This document shows positions 35,141-47,385 of a DNA stretch of 64,000 bases, piece by piece. The position numbers were made by a program, and so were the translations under genes. How positions within the stretch are numbered: the stretch's first letter is position 1; each line of letters starts with the position of its first letter. Source of the DNA: Latrodectus hesperus (Eukaryota; Arthropoda; Arachnida; Araneae; Theridiidae); NCBI GenBank assembly GCA_037975125.1, contig JAJQOW010000014.1, forward strand, positions 23,769,914 to 23,833,913, written 5' to 3'. Below the pieces are notes generated by a model, which saw only the letters and a program-made list of their open reading frames with translations, made no database searches and had not been told where the DNA came from.

Positions 35141-36578
35141 ATGTATCAGTAAGTGTGGCCATTAGACCAGACCAATCCACAGTTGATGGATATGGTATGC
35201 AGCTAGATTAAAACCTCTCAATTGAGGAACATCACATGATGAGACTAGTAACTATCCCTATTTTATAGACTTCATAACAATGCATCAGTTAGTAACAAAA
35301 ATGAAAATTACTCATTTAATTAATTTAAGAAAGACATGCAAATATTATAAATAGATGGACAATACAACTTCAATATTTTTAATCTTTCGATAAGAAATAC
35401 AGGGTTTTTTTTCTCACTTTTCATTAAAATAAAATGGTCATTTTTCAAAAGGTTTATCATATAAAAAATATTTTAAACATAAAGTGAATATTTCATAAAT
35501 TTAATGTCACCATAATAATAAGCACTTTTATTAAAGCATAGATAACGTTTATTTTATAAATATTGGGGATAGTTTCAAACAAATACTTACTTTGGAAATA
35601 AATATAAAAATGATATTTTACAGTATGTGAACATCATTAATAAATATACTAATAATGTTCAAAATACAAATAGAAACTAAAACATAGCAACTGTTATTTC
35701 AATAACAAAATTGTTCTTGTTCAGCTCTTTATATTATATTAACCATTTCAAAAGTTTTTTTTATTTATCCTTCAACAATAAGCATATTATATTCAGTTTT
35801 ATTTTTCATAACTAGCTGTCCAAAGTTACATATTTAATATAAAAATATAACATAATTTATTTTTATGGTAAACATAGCATACTCTTAGAAAATGTATGCA
35901 ACATTTTGTTCAACAATTATTATTTTACTCAGAGATGATCCTGATAATATAACACAGTATATGATTTTTGATTTTAAATCAGTATTTGGTTAGTATAGAT
36001 TTAAATTAAATATTTGAAGTTTAATAAAGATTAATTGCCATTGAAATAAAAAATTAATTTTGAAAAATCACAAATATTAAGGAAATTTTAAATTTATGCA
36101 CAATTATTTTACGATTTGGAAAATTAAATAGCATTTCAAAGAATAACCAAAGAACTTTCTTTCTCAAGGATTAAAAATTATAACACATAAAACAACTACA
36201 GAGTAATATTTTAAGCATGATTTAAATTGGTAGTTAAACAATCATTTTAATATCAATAATTATTTAAAATAGTATTGACAAATCGATAAGGAATTTAATA
36301 GTTATCACTTTACTTGATTTTTCAACAAATTTCTATAAACGTTTTGAATACACAATATTTTCAACTTTACTTATAGTTTTGGAAACTAAATGTTCACTTG
36401 TAGTTTAAAATTTGAATCTAAACTTTTATGTGAAACAAATTTAAGTTAATTTATATTAATCTGGTGATGAAGCTTATTTTTAGAGAATATGATCTTTATA
36501 TTCAATTTATTATAAGGATTGGCTTCATAAATGAGACAAATTTAAGGAGGATGTCTACATAGAATTGATATTATGGAT

Positions 36579-36619
36579 ATAAACAAGTAATAACAAATAA
36601 TCTGTTATTACTTGTTTAT
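36579..36619. repeat. Perfect 17-bp inverted repeat, 7-nt loop
   Basis: Arms 'ataaacaagtaataaca' and 'tgttattacttgtttat', loop 36596-36602. Confidence 0.93.
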
Positions 36620-39600
36620 GAATAGTAACATACTTATTAAAACGAAGCATCTTATATTCCAGGGTCTTTTATTTACGTTTACTTTTCAGCTGACATTTGT
36701 TTCATTATTTGCATTTTTTAAAAATTGAAAATAATAAATTGATAATTGATAAAATTTGACATAATAATAAATTCAAATTGTTCTAGTTTCTTTTACAACA
36801 AAATGGTAACTTTGATAATAATTTTGAAATTTTTCAGAGAATGAAAATAACAATGCAAAGCATATATTTTTAATAAACCCTTAATAGTAAGCATAAAAAA
36901 GTGGCTTTGATTGAATTTGGGAAAACTATCCCCAGATATTTAAGATTTTTTATTTAAATTATTTTTGTCAAGGATTTGAATTTTAAATGATGCAGTAGGA
37001 AAATGTTTACACTGCAATAAAAGGTTTAAAGTTCTAAAATAACTTCAAATATATTATAATAAAATAATTATATACAAAAATAAAAAATTCAGAAAATATA
37101 ATATTTAAAAAAAAATTTTTATTTATGTAATAATAATGACATAAAATTTCTTTTTATGGAAAGAACATGAAATATTAATTATAAAATTTGAAAAACCACA
37201 CAAGAATCAAATAAATAAAAAATTGTTTTGCAGAACTAAAAATGCTTGAATATATGAAATGTGTATGCAAAATATACTTACAAAATTAAATATATCAACA
37301 ACAATAAATTAAAAGAGAGGTATAATAATAACATATTATTCTTTAGATTATATCATTTTATTACATAATTTTTATTGTTCTAAAAAGTATAATTTATTAA
37401 AGACAAAACAATTTTATTGCAGAAATTAACTTTTCAATACACAAATTACTGATGAATGACACTGATTTTATGAATAGTGAATCACATAACTGACAAAATT
37501 TTATTAAAGTATATTAAAAGTAAACATTTTTAAATATTTTTATTCATACATAAATGCATGAGCATGAAAATTTTTTCTTAAAAAATCTTAAATAACCACT
37601 GATACACTAATAGGTAAATCATATTAAATAATGGTACCTTATATTTTTTTAAGTATTTTGTGTAATATTACAAATAAAAAGACTTTTTTTATTTAAATTA
37701 ATAGTAAATTTAAAGCTACAACTAATATATAATTTATGAATTAGAAAATATTTAAAGTTTAAATCATTCTCCTCATTGATTAAAAAAAATAAAAATAAAA
37801 ACAAATTTCAAAAATTAAAAAAATTTATCCTTAAAATAATGATAAGCTTTTAAAGTTTTAAGATGAAATTCCAATACAAAATATAATTTTTTTATTAAAC
37901 TTTAATCATTTTATTTAATGTTTATTTATACAGCTTGAATGAAATTATTTTAATTTCAGCTTTGTTATCAATAAATATTATTCACTGTAGATTTTTTATT
38001 CTTTTAAAAATAAATAAATTTTACACTATAATTTCAATTTTACATTTAAAAATTTCATTAATTAGCTTTACTGAATCTTTTAATCGTTTTCTTCTTAAGA
38101 CATCAGATAGATAGATATTTATTACTACTTAAGTATTTTATACATCCTTTTTATAATAATAAAACTTTAAATGAAATATTAATTATAAGTCTTCATTAAA
38201 AATATACTTTAATAAACTAATTTAGTATAAAAATTTATATTAAAAAGAGTATTATACTTTTTAACTTGATAGTAAATATTTAATGTAAAAATTTGGTATT
38301 TGCAATTTATAATATAATTATTTATGGCAACAATTTAACTCTTAAGGATACACACATACACCTTACACATAAAAGATACAATAATTAGTAAAACCAGTAA
38401 TTTAAAATAACATGCATAATCAATCAAAATGTTATATATCATTTATAGTCATTCATATTTCTCATTTATTTGTTAAAAATTATATTACATATATATTTTA
38501 ATATATTTCATTTTTTTTATAAATGCACAATACAATAGTTGAAATAAAATTACTGAAAGTATATTTAATTGAGAAATACATTCAAAATTATTAAAGTTTG
38601 AGATACTGAAAAAATACTTTAAAAAATTGTCCTTAATAATTCTTGCATCAAAATATGAACCATTTTTAAATAATGGTCATATTCAAACAATCCTATAACA
38701 ATATCTAAATTTTGCTTACATTAATTTTTATAGAAATAATATTAAAATTTTGCTGAAAATTGTAAGCAGTTTTTAATACATAACATTTTTATTATGTACA
38801 TACATACTAAATAGCTAATATATTAACTTCAAATAGTGTTATAAACATAAAAAAATTTTAATAATTCAAGTTGCTTATTGATAAAATCCCTTTAATTATT
38901 TTATTAGATTTATTAAGCAACTTAACTTACCAAAAGCCTGTTCAAGATATCATGAAATATGATATCTATAACACAAATAGTATACATTTTTACAGTTAAT
39001 TTTACTGAAAGCTTTGATAAATTCTAAACCGACAATTTAAACAATGATTTATGGCATCAAAAACTATTGCCAACTCTGGAAATAATAAAAGTGTAAAATT
39101 GATCACAAATGTTTTTTCCCACAAAAGTATAAATTAATCTCTAAAATAGATTACCAATGTATATTAAAGCTTTAACTTCCATATTAATTTCCTAAATCAA
39201 AGAAACAAAAACATACTTAAAGATTTTAGATGATTTACATACATACATACATAATTTTATGCTAATTATTTGCAGCATATGTTCATGGAGTACTTTATTA
39301 GGTATTAAAATAAAGTGTAAGCATTTGGAAAACTTGAAAAACAATATTTCATACCCTTATGAAGAAAAGAAAAATTAAACTTAAAATTTTTAAAGTTAAT
39401 TTATAGCAATAACACATAATTATTCAGAAAGAAATAGTTGAAATTAAATGTATTATATTTTATGGAAGTAATGGAAATATATACCACATAATTTAATTCT
39501 GAATGTCTCACAATATTATACAACAAAAACTCATGAAGAATGCATGCAACAAGAACATAATTTCAATATGCTGTGAAAATTATGACATAAAAATATAAAT

Positions 39601-39724
39601 AATGAATATGACTGTATAAAGTTTTATTTAAAATTAAATATATAATTGTAAATTTATTAATTAAATGAATAATTATATTATCCCCACCCTTTCATTTTAA
39701 AACAGAAATGTTCGTTGTAAGAAA

Positions 39725-39930
39725 GACATTCTAAACTGAACTCAGTGGCACAACAACCCCAACATGAGCCAAGGTATACAAAGCCCATATCCGTTTTCTT
39801 GACCAAGGGTTCTGCACTGCAAAGCATAGGACTTGATTAGGTGGTCAACCTAATGCAAAATCCCATTGTTTAATTCCCAAGCATGTTTGGGACTCACATT
39901 TATTGGCCCAATGAAGTGAAATAAAAACAT
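39725..39930 (+). repeat. Unclassified SINE-like repeat
   Basis: A GC-richer island in AT-rich DNA with 'ggcacaacaaccccaacatg', 'cttgaccaagggttctgc' and 'ggtggtcaacctaatgc'. It looks like the body of a dispersed repeat, but no second copy is in the window. Confidence 0.4.
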
Positions 39931-41442
39931 TCATCTTTTATATACATGCATACACATGAAGAAACACAAACTTTTAGATGAGATACTCCATTACACAATC
40001 CAAAAAGAGAAATTCACAGAACTAATTTAGTTTACTATATTGCAGTAATTTTAAGAACCAAAAGAGTTAATCACCTTATGAAACATGAAACAAATTTTTC
40101 CATTAACAATTTGACAACTGAAATTTTATAAGAAAAACTGAACAAACTAAATTGCCATAAATAATTCATAAAACATTACAGATTTTTTAGAAAGTAAAAG
40201 ATTAATTGCTATCAATTTTTGTAAATGGTTTAAAAAATTGCTTCTTTTGACACTTTATGAAAATTGAAAAGATGATTTGGGAAGAATGAAAATAGATGAC
40301 TTACATAGAGTAACAAAAAAAGATCACATTGCTTTCGGTAACAAGTTTTGGTCTTAAGCCGAAAAATCCAAAAGAGTGATCTTTATGTATCTAAGCTGAC
40401 AGATGTCCTCAGGAATAGAAACTAGTCTGATGAACATATTAAATCATATATCTCCATTCTTTTACCTCATAATTGAATGACTTTTTATTTTTAAATAGAT
40501 AACCTTTACTACAATATAAGACTTTTCATCATTTGATTTTAAAATTGATAACTTTAAGGTTAACATAAAATAATTTCATCATTGATTTTTTTCTTTAAAT
40601 TTCATTTTTCAAATTTAATGTTTTTTTCAATTTTTTAAAAAATAAATAAATAAAATAAATCAGAAGAGCAAAGAAAGTGTACTATTGAAACACTTGAATT
40701 ACATTGGATAAAAATTGAGTACTAGTTTAATACTTAAAATCTCTGAATACTTATAATTTAATAAATAAGTACTAATAAAATATAGTAGCGTAAAATTAAT
40801 ATAATTCTAATAACAATCACTTCATGCTTTACACAAAATTGATTATCTAAAAAAAACCCTTTTTTTCTGACAAGTTGATGATTTCTGCATCATTTAAAAA
40901 TTTTCTTAATTTTCCTTACTTTTAAGGTTTGATGAAACCTTATATATACTGTCATGAATAACACTGCACTACAATACACAATAAATGTTCTCCTGAACCC
41001 CGATACACAATAAATATCTTTAAAAATGTTTTTGTTTACTGCAAATTGGCTACAAATTATGGCCTTACAATTGCTGTACATATATCTATTGCAATATTCA
41101 ATTATAAAATTAAATAACTTAAGATATTTTAAGATTTGATTGCTATATCACCATTGCAATAAAAAAAACTTAGTTAACTATGGAAAAAACTGCTTAATAA
41201 TGTGCATTTACTTAACACTTAATGAACTCAAAAGAAGTTTTTATGTTAAGTGTTACCAAAAGATCTAATTAAATAATAAAGAATGTAGTTCAATATGAAG
41301 CTCATGTTTGTTTACTTAATAATAATGCAAATCAGGAATCAATTTAAAATTATGGAATTCTGAATTAGTACTATAATTCCAAATTATATAATTCTATAGT
41401 TTGAAAAAATAAAATTCAATATTATTTTACTTTAAAGAAACA

Positions 41443-41448
41443 TTTATT
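41443..41448 (-). terminator. Candidate poly(A) signal, Q1 exon
   Basis: AATAAA on the minus strand 117 nt past the stop; the same signal is kept at 46373-46378 in Q2. Confidence 0.45.
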
Positions 41449-41564
41449 GCAAAACTTTTGAATCATTTTATCAAAATCAAATTACACAGCAAACTAAAAA
41501 AATAAAGTCAATGTGAATGAAATACGAATATAAAATAATTTTAAAATATGTTGCTCAAAATATG

Positions 41565-41851
41565 TCACGGACAATCTCCTCTTCGCTTGTGAAGCAAGAT
41601 ATGCCTTTTATAATTGGATACATCAGCAAATCTCTTAGAACATACTGAGCACTGATGAGGCTGCTCTCCAGAATGAGTCCGCAAATGTTTATTCAAGTGT
41701 TGGGAATGGTTTGTAGAATAGGAACAGAACATGCACTGATGCTTACGTAAATTGCCATCATTTCGACAACAATACTGCCGATGCTTCGTTAAGGCATTAA
41801 ATGTTGTAAAATGTATCTGGCAGGTGATGCATTCTAAATCTTGAATATAAC
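41565..41851 (-). CDS. Terminal exon 4 (Q1): C2HC finger plus two C2H2 fingers
   Basis: Acceptor 'aatattatttcag' then GT-TAT. The 287-nt exon encodes (G)YIQDLECITCQIHF and three fingers. Finger 1 is CITC-x12-H-x4-C (KHRQYCC), with Cys in place of the last His. Finger 2 is CMFCSYSTNHSQHLNKHLRTH and finger 3 CSVCSKRFADVSNYKRHILLH, joined by SGEQPHQ. It ends KRRGDCP and stop at 41565. It is missed by simple open-frame scans because it lacks an early Met. It differs from its duplicate at 46495-46781 by about 16 residues, including RH to HL-type changes in fingers 1 and 2, while all ligands are kept in both, which suggests that it is functional. Confidence 0.85.
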
Positions 41852-43106
41852 CTGAAATAATATTAAATAACTTTGCTGTAAAGATTAAATATGAAAAAAT
41901 TTAGTCTAGCGACATTCTCTGGAATTAGTTTATAATAAATGATGTTTGAAAATTATATGCAAATTAAAGAAAGAACAATAAATCTTACAGAATGCCTATC
42001 TATTAAAAAGTAATAATTAACAGTTCCATGCCAGTGAGTTTTCTTAACAATATTACAGATTCTTGATAATTTGCTAGCATATTGTTTATGGCATTTCCGC
42101 TTTAATTTTTATTAATACATTGTAATGTTAAAATTCATCGAAGCAGGGTAAGTTGTGTATACTATTAAGTTTATAAAATAAAAATATATTAAGCAAATAA
42201 AAATTAGGTGTTTTAACAAAAAGAAAAAAATAAATAAAAAATAAAAAAATTGAGCAATTTTTAAAAAAATATATAAGTTTAAAAATACTTTTATATTAAA
42301 GCAAAATTTGGTGCAAAAAGAAAAACTTTTTAAGTTATTCAAAAACATTTCAATTTTAATCAGTGACTATGTTGCGCTCTGCACACTCATAAAATTGAAA
42401 AGAAAAAATTAACAAATTTTCCATAAACCTTTTGATTAAATGCTTAAATACTTTACAATTTTTCCCATAAGAATATTTTAACACGTTTTTGAATGAGTTT
42501 GTGATTATTATTCTGATAAATGTGAAATACTAGACTTCGCACTATATTCTATAATACAATTATTATGAACATAATGAAACACATATGAAACAAAAAATGA
42601 AACATTAAATATAAAAAAGAAAGTAAACATTTCATTGGTAGTATACAAATCACTTCTAAGATCAAAAATTTTCATCAAATTTCAATATTAAAACAAGTCA
42701 TTTTACATGAACACTACAACAGTATACATCAATATAAATCTCAGTATTTTCACTATGTTTCAAACTTACATGTTAGCCAATATCCAAAGGTACTCACTAA
42801 TTCACGATATAATTATATTGTTAATGTTTATACAAACCGTTACGTTAATCACCAATATCACAGTTTTTAATTTATTATTTCTGCATACTTTATAAAAAAC
42901 CCAAAAGTTAGTTACTTGCAATTTTTTTCTCTTATGGAATTTTAATTGTTAACTTTTGAATTTTCACAATATAAATTTCTCTCATGGATATAATTTGCAA
43001 AAGAAAACAAAGACAAATATCTAGATACTTCAAAACAAGGAGAAGCTAACCAATAAATGAAAACTTATCTAATATAAAAATCTAATGATTTGGAAATATT
43101 TTATTA

Positions 43107-45413
43107 TTATGATTTAATACTTAACAAATAAAAAATTCACTTTATTTCTCCATTTGTATAAAAAAAATTTCAACCAAAAATTATTTCATTTAATTACTAT
43201 CTTACGATCAAATTAAACTGTTTATTTTCAAGTATCATAAATGTTATATGTCTGAGCCAGCTTTAAATGAAACCCAGCAGAAATGAAGTTTAGAATCCAT
43301 TGAAACATGCATTTCTTTCAATAGTTACTGGCAAAAGTTTTCACACTGTAATGCAAATGTTTATTAAATATAAATATATATATATACATAAAACCTATTA
43401 TAATCAGTGAAAAAATTTTAATGAAAGATTTTGTTATGTTGAAAATAAGAACTTACACCCTCTTCTGCAATAAGTAAGTCCTATATTTTAACTACATTTT
43501 TTGATAGATATAAAAACTGTTTTATCTACTACATATACTTTTGCAAAAATGAATCATTTTAGCAGCCAAAACTTACAGTATATATGTTGCAAATAATCAT
43601 TTACTTCATGCTAAAACTTTCACACCTATTTTGGTTTTGGTAGAAAATTATTGACATAAAATTTATTCAAGTAAATTTGAACAGACTCCAGAGAAAATTT
43701 TCTAATGCAGATCTTTCACAGTGAACCTCACTAAAGTTTATATAATTCATTTAAATATATAATATTTTTAGAAACTCAAATTTGTAAGACTGCAACTATG
43801 AGATTTATTCAATAGATTGTGATAAAATATACAGAAACAGCTAAATTATGAATGAAAATTACAAATGCTCTAATCCCAATGCCTTTACACATTACACAGA
43901 GTTCAATACACAGCAAAATTATACAGCCAATAGGATAAACTATTTGCTAAATTTATTAAGTAAGCTGTTTTTATCATTTAATCATCTTTTCACATAGCCA
44001 GTAATATTTTAATAAATAACAGAAAAACTTTGAGTTCTGAAAAAAGTCGCCACAGATTGATTTAACTGATAATTCATGAGATTTAATTGGATTTGACATC
44101 ATAGAATGGAATAAAAACTCTAAATTAAAAATCAATTAAGATAATCCCTCTCGCCAGTGCATACGAATGTGTCTGTTAAAATTGGATTTATCTGAAAATC
44201 TTTTAAAGCAAATGGAACACTGATAAGGACACTCCCCAGAAAGAATTCGTCTGTGCCTGTTTATGTGATTGGTATTGTTGAAAGGAATAAGAACAATATT
44301 GGGATTGACAGATAAAGCAAAGATATGTAAGGAGCAGACTTTCTTTCAATAACCAAATACTTTGTATCAGTAAGAGTGGCCATTAGACCAGACCAGTCCA
44401 CAGTTGATGGATATAGTACTCAGCTAGATTAAAACATCTCAATTGAGGAACATCACATGATGAGACTAGTAACTATCCCTATTTTATAGACTTCATAACA
44501 ATGCATCAGTTAGTAACAAAAATAAAAATTACTAATTTAATTAATTTAAGAAAGACATAAATATTATAAATAGATGGACAATACAACTTCAATATTTTTA
44601 ATCTTTCTATAAGAAATACATAGGCTTTTTACTCACTTTTCAATAAAATAAAATGGCCATTTTTTCAAAAGGTTTATCATATAAAAATATTTTAAACATC
44701 AAGTGAATATTTCATAAATTTAATGTGACCATAATAATAAGCACTTACATTAAAGCATAGATAACGTTTATTTTATAAATTTTGGGGATGGTTTCAAACA
44801 AATACTTATTTTGGAAATAAATATAAAAATGATATTTTACAGTATGTGAACATTATTAATAAATATACTAATAATGTTCAAAATACAAATAGAAACTAAA
44901 GCATAGCAACTATTATTTCAATAACAAAATTGTTCTTGTTCAGCTCTTTATATTATATTAAGCATTTCAAGAGTTTTTTTATTTATCCTTCAACAATAAG
45001 CATATTATATTCATTTTTTTTCGTAACTAGTTGTCCAAAGTTACATTTATATTATAAACATGCAACATAATTTATTTTTATGGTAAACATGACATACTCT
45101 TAAAAATGTATGCAACATTTTGTTCAACAATTATTATTTTACTCATAGATGATCCTAATAATATAACCACACAGTATATGATTTTTGATTTTAAATCAGT
45201 ATTTGATAAGTATAGATTTAAAATAAATATATGAAGTTTAATAAAGATTAATTGCCATTGAAATAAAAAAAATTTAAAAAATCACAAAAATTAAGGAAAT
45301 TTTAAATTAATGCACAGTTATTTTACGATTTGGAATATTAAATAACATTTCAAAGAATAACCAAAGAACTTTCTTTCTCAAGGATTAAAAATTATAACAA
45401 ACAACTACAGAGT
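43107..45413 (-). repeat. Segmental duplication block P, copy P2
   Basis: Aligns with P1 over its whole length and with P3 up to the broken finger exon. It is followed directly by block Q2 at 45414. Confidence 0.9.
44136..44305 (-). pseudogene. Truncated zinc-finger exon in P2
   Basis: Finger 3 is complete (CSICFKRFSDKSNFNRHIRMH, then WREGLS and stop at 44136). Finger 2 is damaged: its last His is Leu (RILSGE for RIHSGE), a one-base insertion shifts the frame near 44280, and homology to 51797-52083 ends at about 44305. Finger 1 and the splice acceptor are gone. Block R (44309-44395) follows the break. Confidence 0.9.
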
Positions 45414-46372
45414 CCATTCTTTTACCTCATAATTAAATGACTTTTTATTTTTAAATAGATAACCTTTACTGCAATGTAAGACTTTTTATCATTTGTTTTT
45501 AAAATTGTTAACGTTTATGATAACATAAAATGATTTCATCATTGCTTTTTTTCTTTCCATTTCATTTTTTAAATTAATGTTTTTTTTCAATTTTTTTAAA
45601 AACTAAATAAAATAAATCAGATTGAATTACATTGAATAAAAATAGAGTACTAGTTTCTCAATACTTATTATCTCTGAAAACTTATAATTTAATAAATAAG
45701 TACTAATAAAATATAGTAGTGTAAAATTAATATAATTCTAATAACAATCACTTCATGCTTTACATAAAATTGATTATCTAAAAAAAAACCTTTTTTCTGA
45801 CAAGTTGATAATTTCTGCACCATTTAAAAATTTTCTTAATTTTCCTTACTTTTAAGGTTTGATGAAACCTTATATATACTGTCATGAATAACACTGCACT
45901 ACAATACACAATAAATGTTCTCCTGAACCCCGATACACAATAAATATCTTTAAAAATGTTTTTGTTTACAGCAAATTGGCTACAAATTATGGCCTTACAA
46001 TTGCTGTACATATATCTATTGCAATATTCAATTATAAAATTAAATAACTTAAGATATTTTAAGATTTAATTGCTATATCACCATTGCAATAAAAAAACTT
46101 AGAGTTAACTATGGAAAAAACTGCTTAATAATGTGCATTTACTTAACACTTAATGAACCCAAAAGAAGTTTTTATGTTAAGTTTTACCAAAAGATCTAAT
46201 TAAATAATAATGATTGTAGTTCAATATGAATCTCATGTTTATTTACTTAATAATAATCTAAATCAGGACTCAGTTTAAAATTCTGTAATTCTGAATTAGT
46301 ACTAATTCAAAATTATATAATTCTATAGTTTGAAAAAATAAAAATTCAATATTATTTTACTTTAAAGAAACA

Positions 46373-46378
46373 TTTATT
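46373..46378 (-). terminator. Candidate poly(A) signal, Q2 exon
   Basis: AATAAA on the minus strand 117 nt past the stop, at the same relative place as in Q1. Confidence 0.45.
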
Positions 46379-46494
46379 GCAAAACTTTTGAATCATTTTA
46401 CCAAAATCAAACTACACGGCAAACTAAAAAAATAAAGTCAATGTGAATGAAATACGAATATAAAATAATTTTAAAATATGTTGCTCAAAATATG

Positions 46495-46781
46495 TCACGG
46501 ACAATCTCCTCTTCGCTTATGAAACAAGATATGCCTTTTATAATTGGAGCCATCAGCAAATTTCTTAGAACATACTGAGCACTGATGAGGCTGCTCTCCA
46601 GAATGAGTCCGCAAATGTCTATTCAAGTGTTGGGAATAGTTTGTAGAATAGGAACAGAATATGCACCGATACTTATGCAAATTGCCATCATTTCGACAAC
46701 AATACTGCAGATGCTTCGTTAAGGCATTAAATCTTGTAAAATGTATCTGGCAGGTGTTGCATTTTAAATCTTGAAAAGAAC
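46495..46781 (-). CDS. Terminal exon 3 (Q2): C2HC finger plus two C2H2 fingers
   Basis: Acceptor 'aatattatttcag' then GT-TCT. The exon is 287 nt, the same as Q1 and P3. It reads (G)SFQDLKCNTCQIHF; finger 1 ends KHLQYCC with Cys as the fourth ligand. Then NDGNLHKYR leads to finger 2 (CIFCSYSTNYSQHLNRHLRTH), SGEQPHQ, and finger 3 (CSVCSKKFADGSNYKRHILFH), ending KRRGDCP and stop at 46495. Substitutions relative to Q1 fall partly in finger helix positions, for example H/N and N/Y to S/Y changes, which could alter DNA choice; that is inference. Confidence 0.87.
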
Positions 46782-47385
46782 CTGAAATAATATTAAATAA
46801 CTTTACTGTAAAGATTAAATATGAAAAAATTTAGTCTAGTGACATTCTCTGCAATTAGTTTATAATAAATGATGTTAGAAATTTATATGCTTATTAAAGA
46901 AAGAACAATAAATATTACAGAATGCCTATCTATTAAAAAGTAATAATTAACAGTTTAATGCCAGTGAGTTTTCTTAACAATATTACAGATTCTTGATAAT
47001 TTGCTAGCATATTGTTCATGGCATTTCAGTTTTAATTTTTAATAATACATTGTAATGTTAAAATTCAACAAAGCAGTATACGTTGCATACTATTAAATTT
47101 ATAAAATAAAAATATATTAAGCAAATAATAGGTGTTTTAACAAAAAAAAGTTGAGCAATTTTTTTTCAAAAAATATAAATTTAAAAATAATTTTATATTA
47201 AAGCAAAATTTGGTGCAAAAATAAAAACCTTTTAAGTTATTCAAAAACATTTCGATTTAAATCAGTGACTATGTTGCACTTTGCACACTCATAAAATTGA
47301 AAAAAAAAAAAATTGACAAATTTTCCATAAACCTTTTGATGAAATGCTTAAATACTTTACAACTTTTCCCATAAGCATATTTTAA

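Larger units (their letters stand above)
33967..36204 (-). repeat. Segmental duplication block P, copy P1
   Basis: About 2.2 kb aligning with 43107-45413 (P2), and its first part with 50694-52083 (P3). It includes the same non-coding sequence, the (AT)n locus and the tail of a finger exon. It is immediately preceded by a copy of block R ending 'gaccaga', which is the junction of the duplication. It ends at 'ctacagagt' (36204), where P2 instead runs straight into block Q. Confidence 0.9.
36205..40452. other. 4.2-kb AT-rich segment between P1 and Q1
   Basis: It has no counterpart at the P2/Q2 junction (45413/45414), where the flanking blocks meet directly. It contains a perfect 17-bp hairpin (36579-36619), a SINE-like repeat (39725-39930) and a small hairpin near 40311-40384. 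No coding exon seen. Confidence 0.55.
40453..43106 (-). repeat. Segmental duplication block Q, copy Q1
   Basis: Aligns with 45414-47385 and then 50072-50693 (Q2, split by a 2.7-kb extra segment). It contains an intact finger exon. The short open frames at 40890-41081 and 42707-42895 recur in Q2 only because the DNA is duplicated. Confidence 0.9.
45414..47385 (-). repeat. Segmental duplication block Q, copy Q2 (main part)
   Basis: Aligns with 40453-42477 of Q1. The rest of the block resumes at 50072-50693 after an extra 2,686 bp. Confidence 0.9.

Noticed and set aside
40890..46011. Conserved 63-codon minus-strand frame (MYSNCKAIICSQF) in both Q1 and Q2
   Set aside because: It is shared because the DNA is duplicated. 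It has no splice context, no family resemblance and AT-driven composition.
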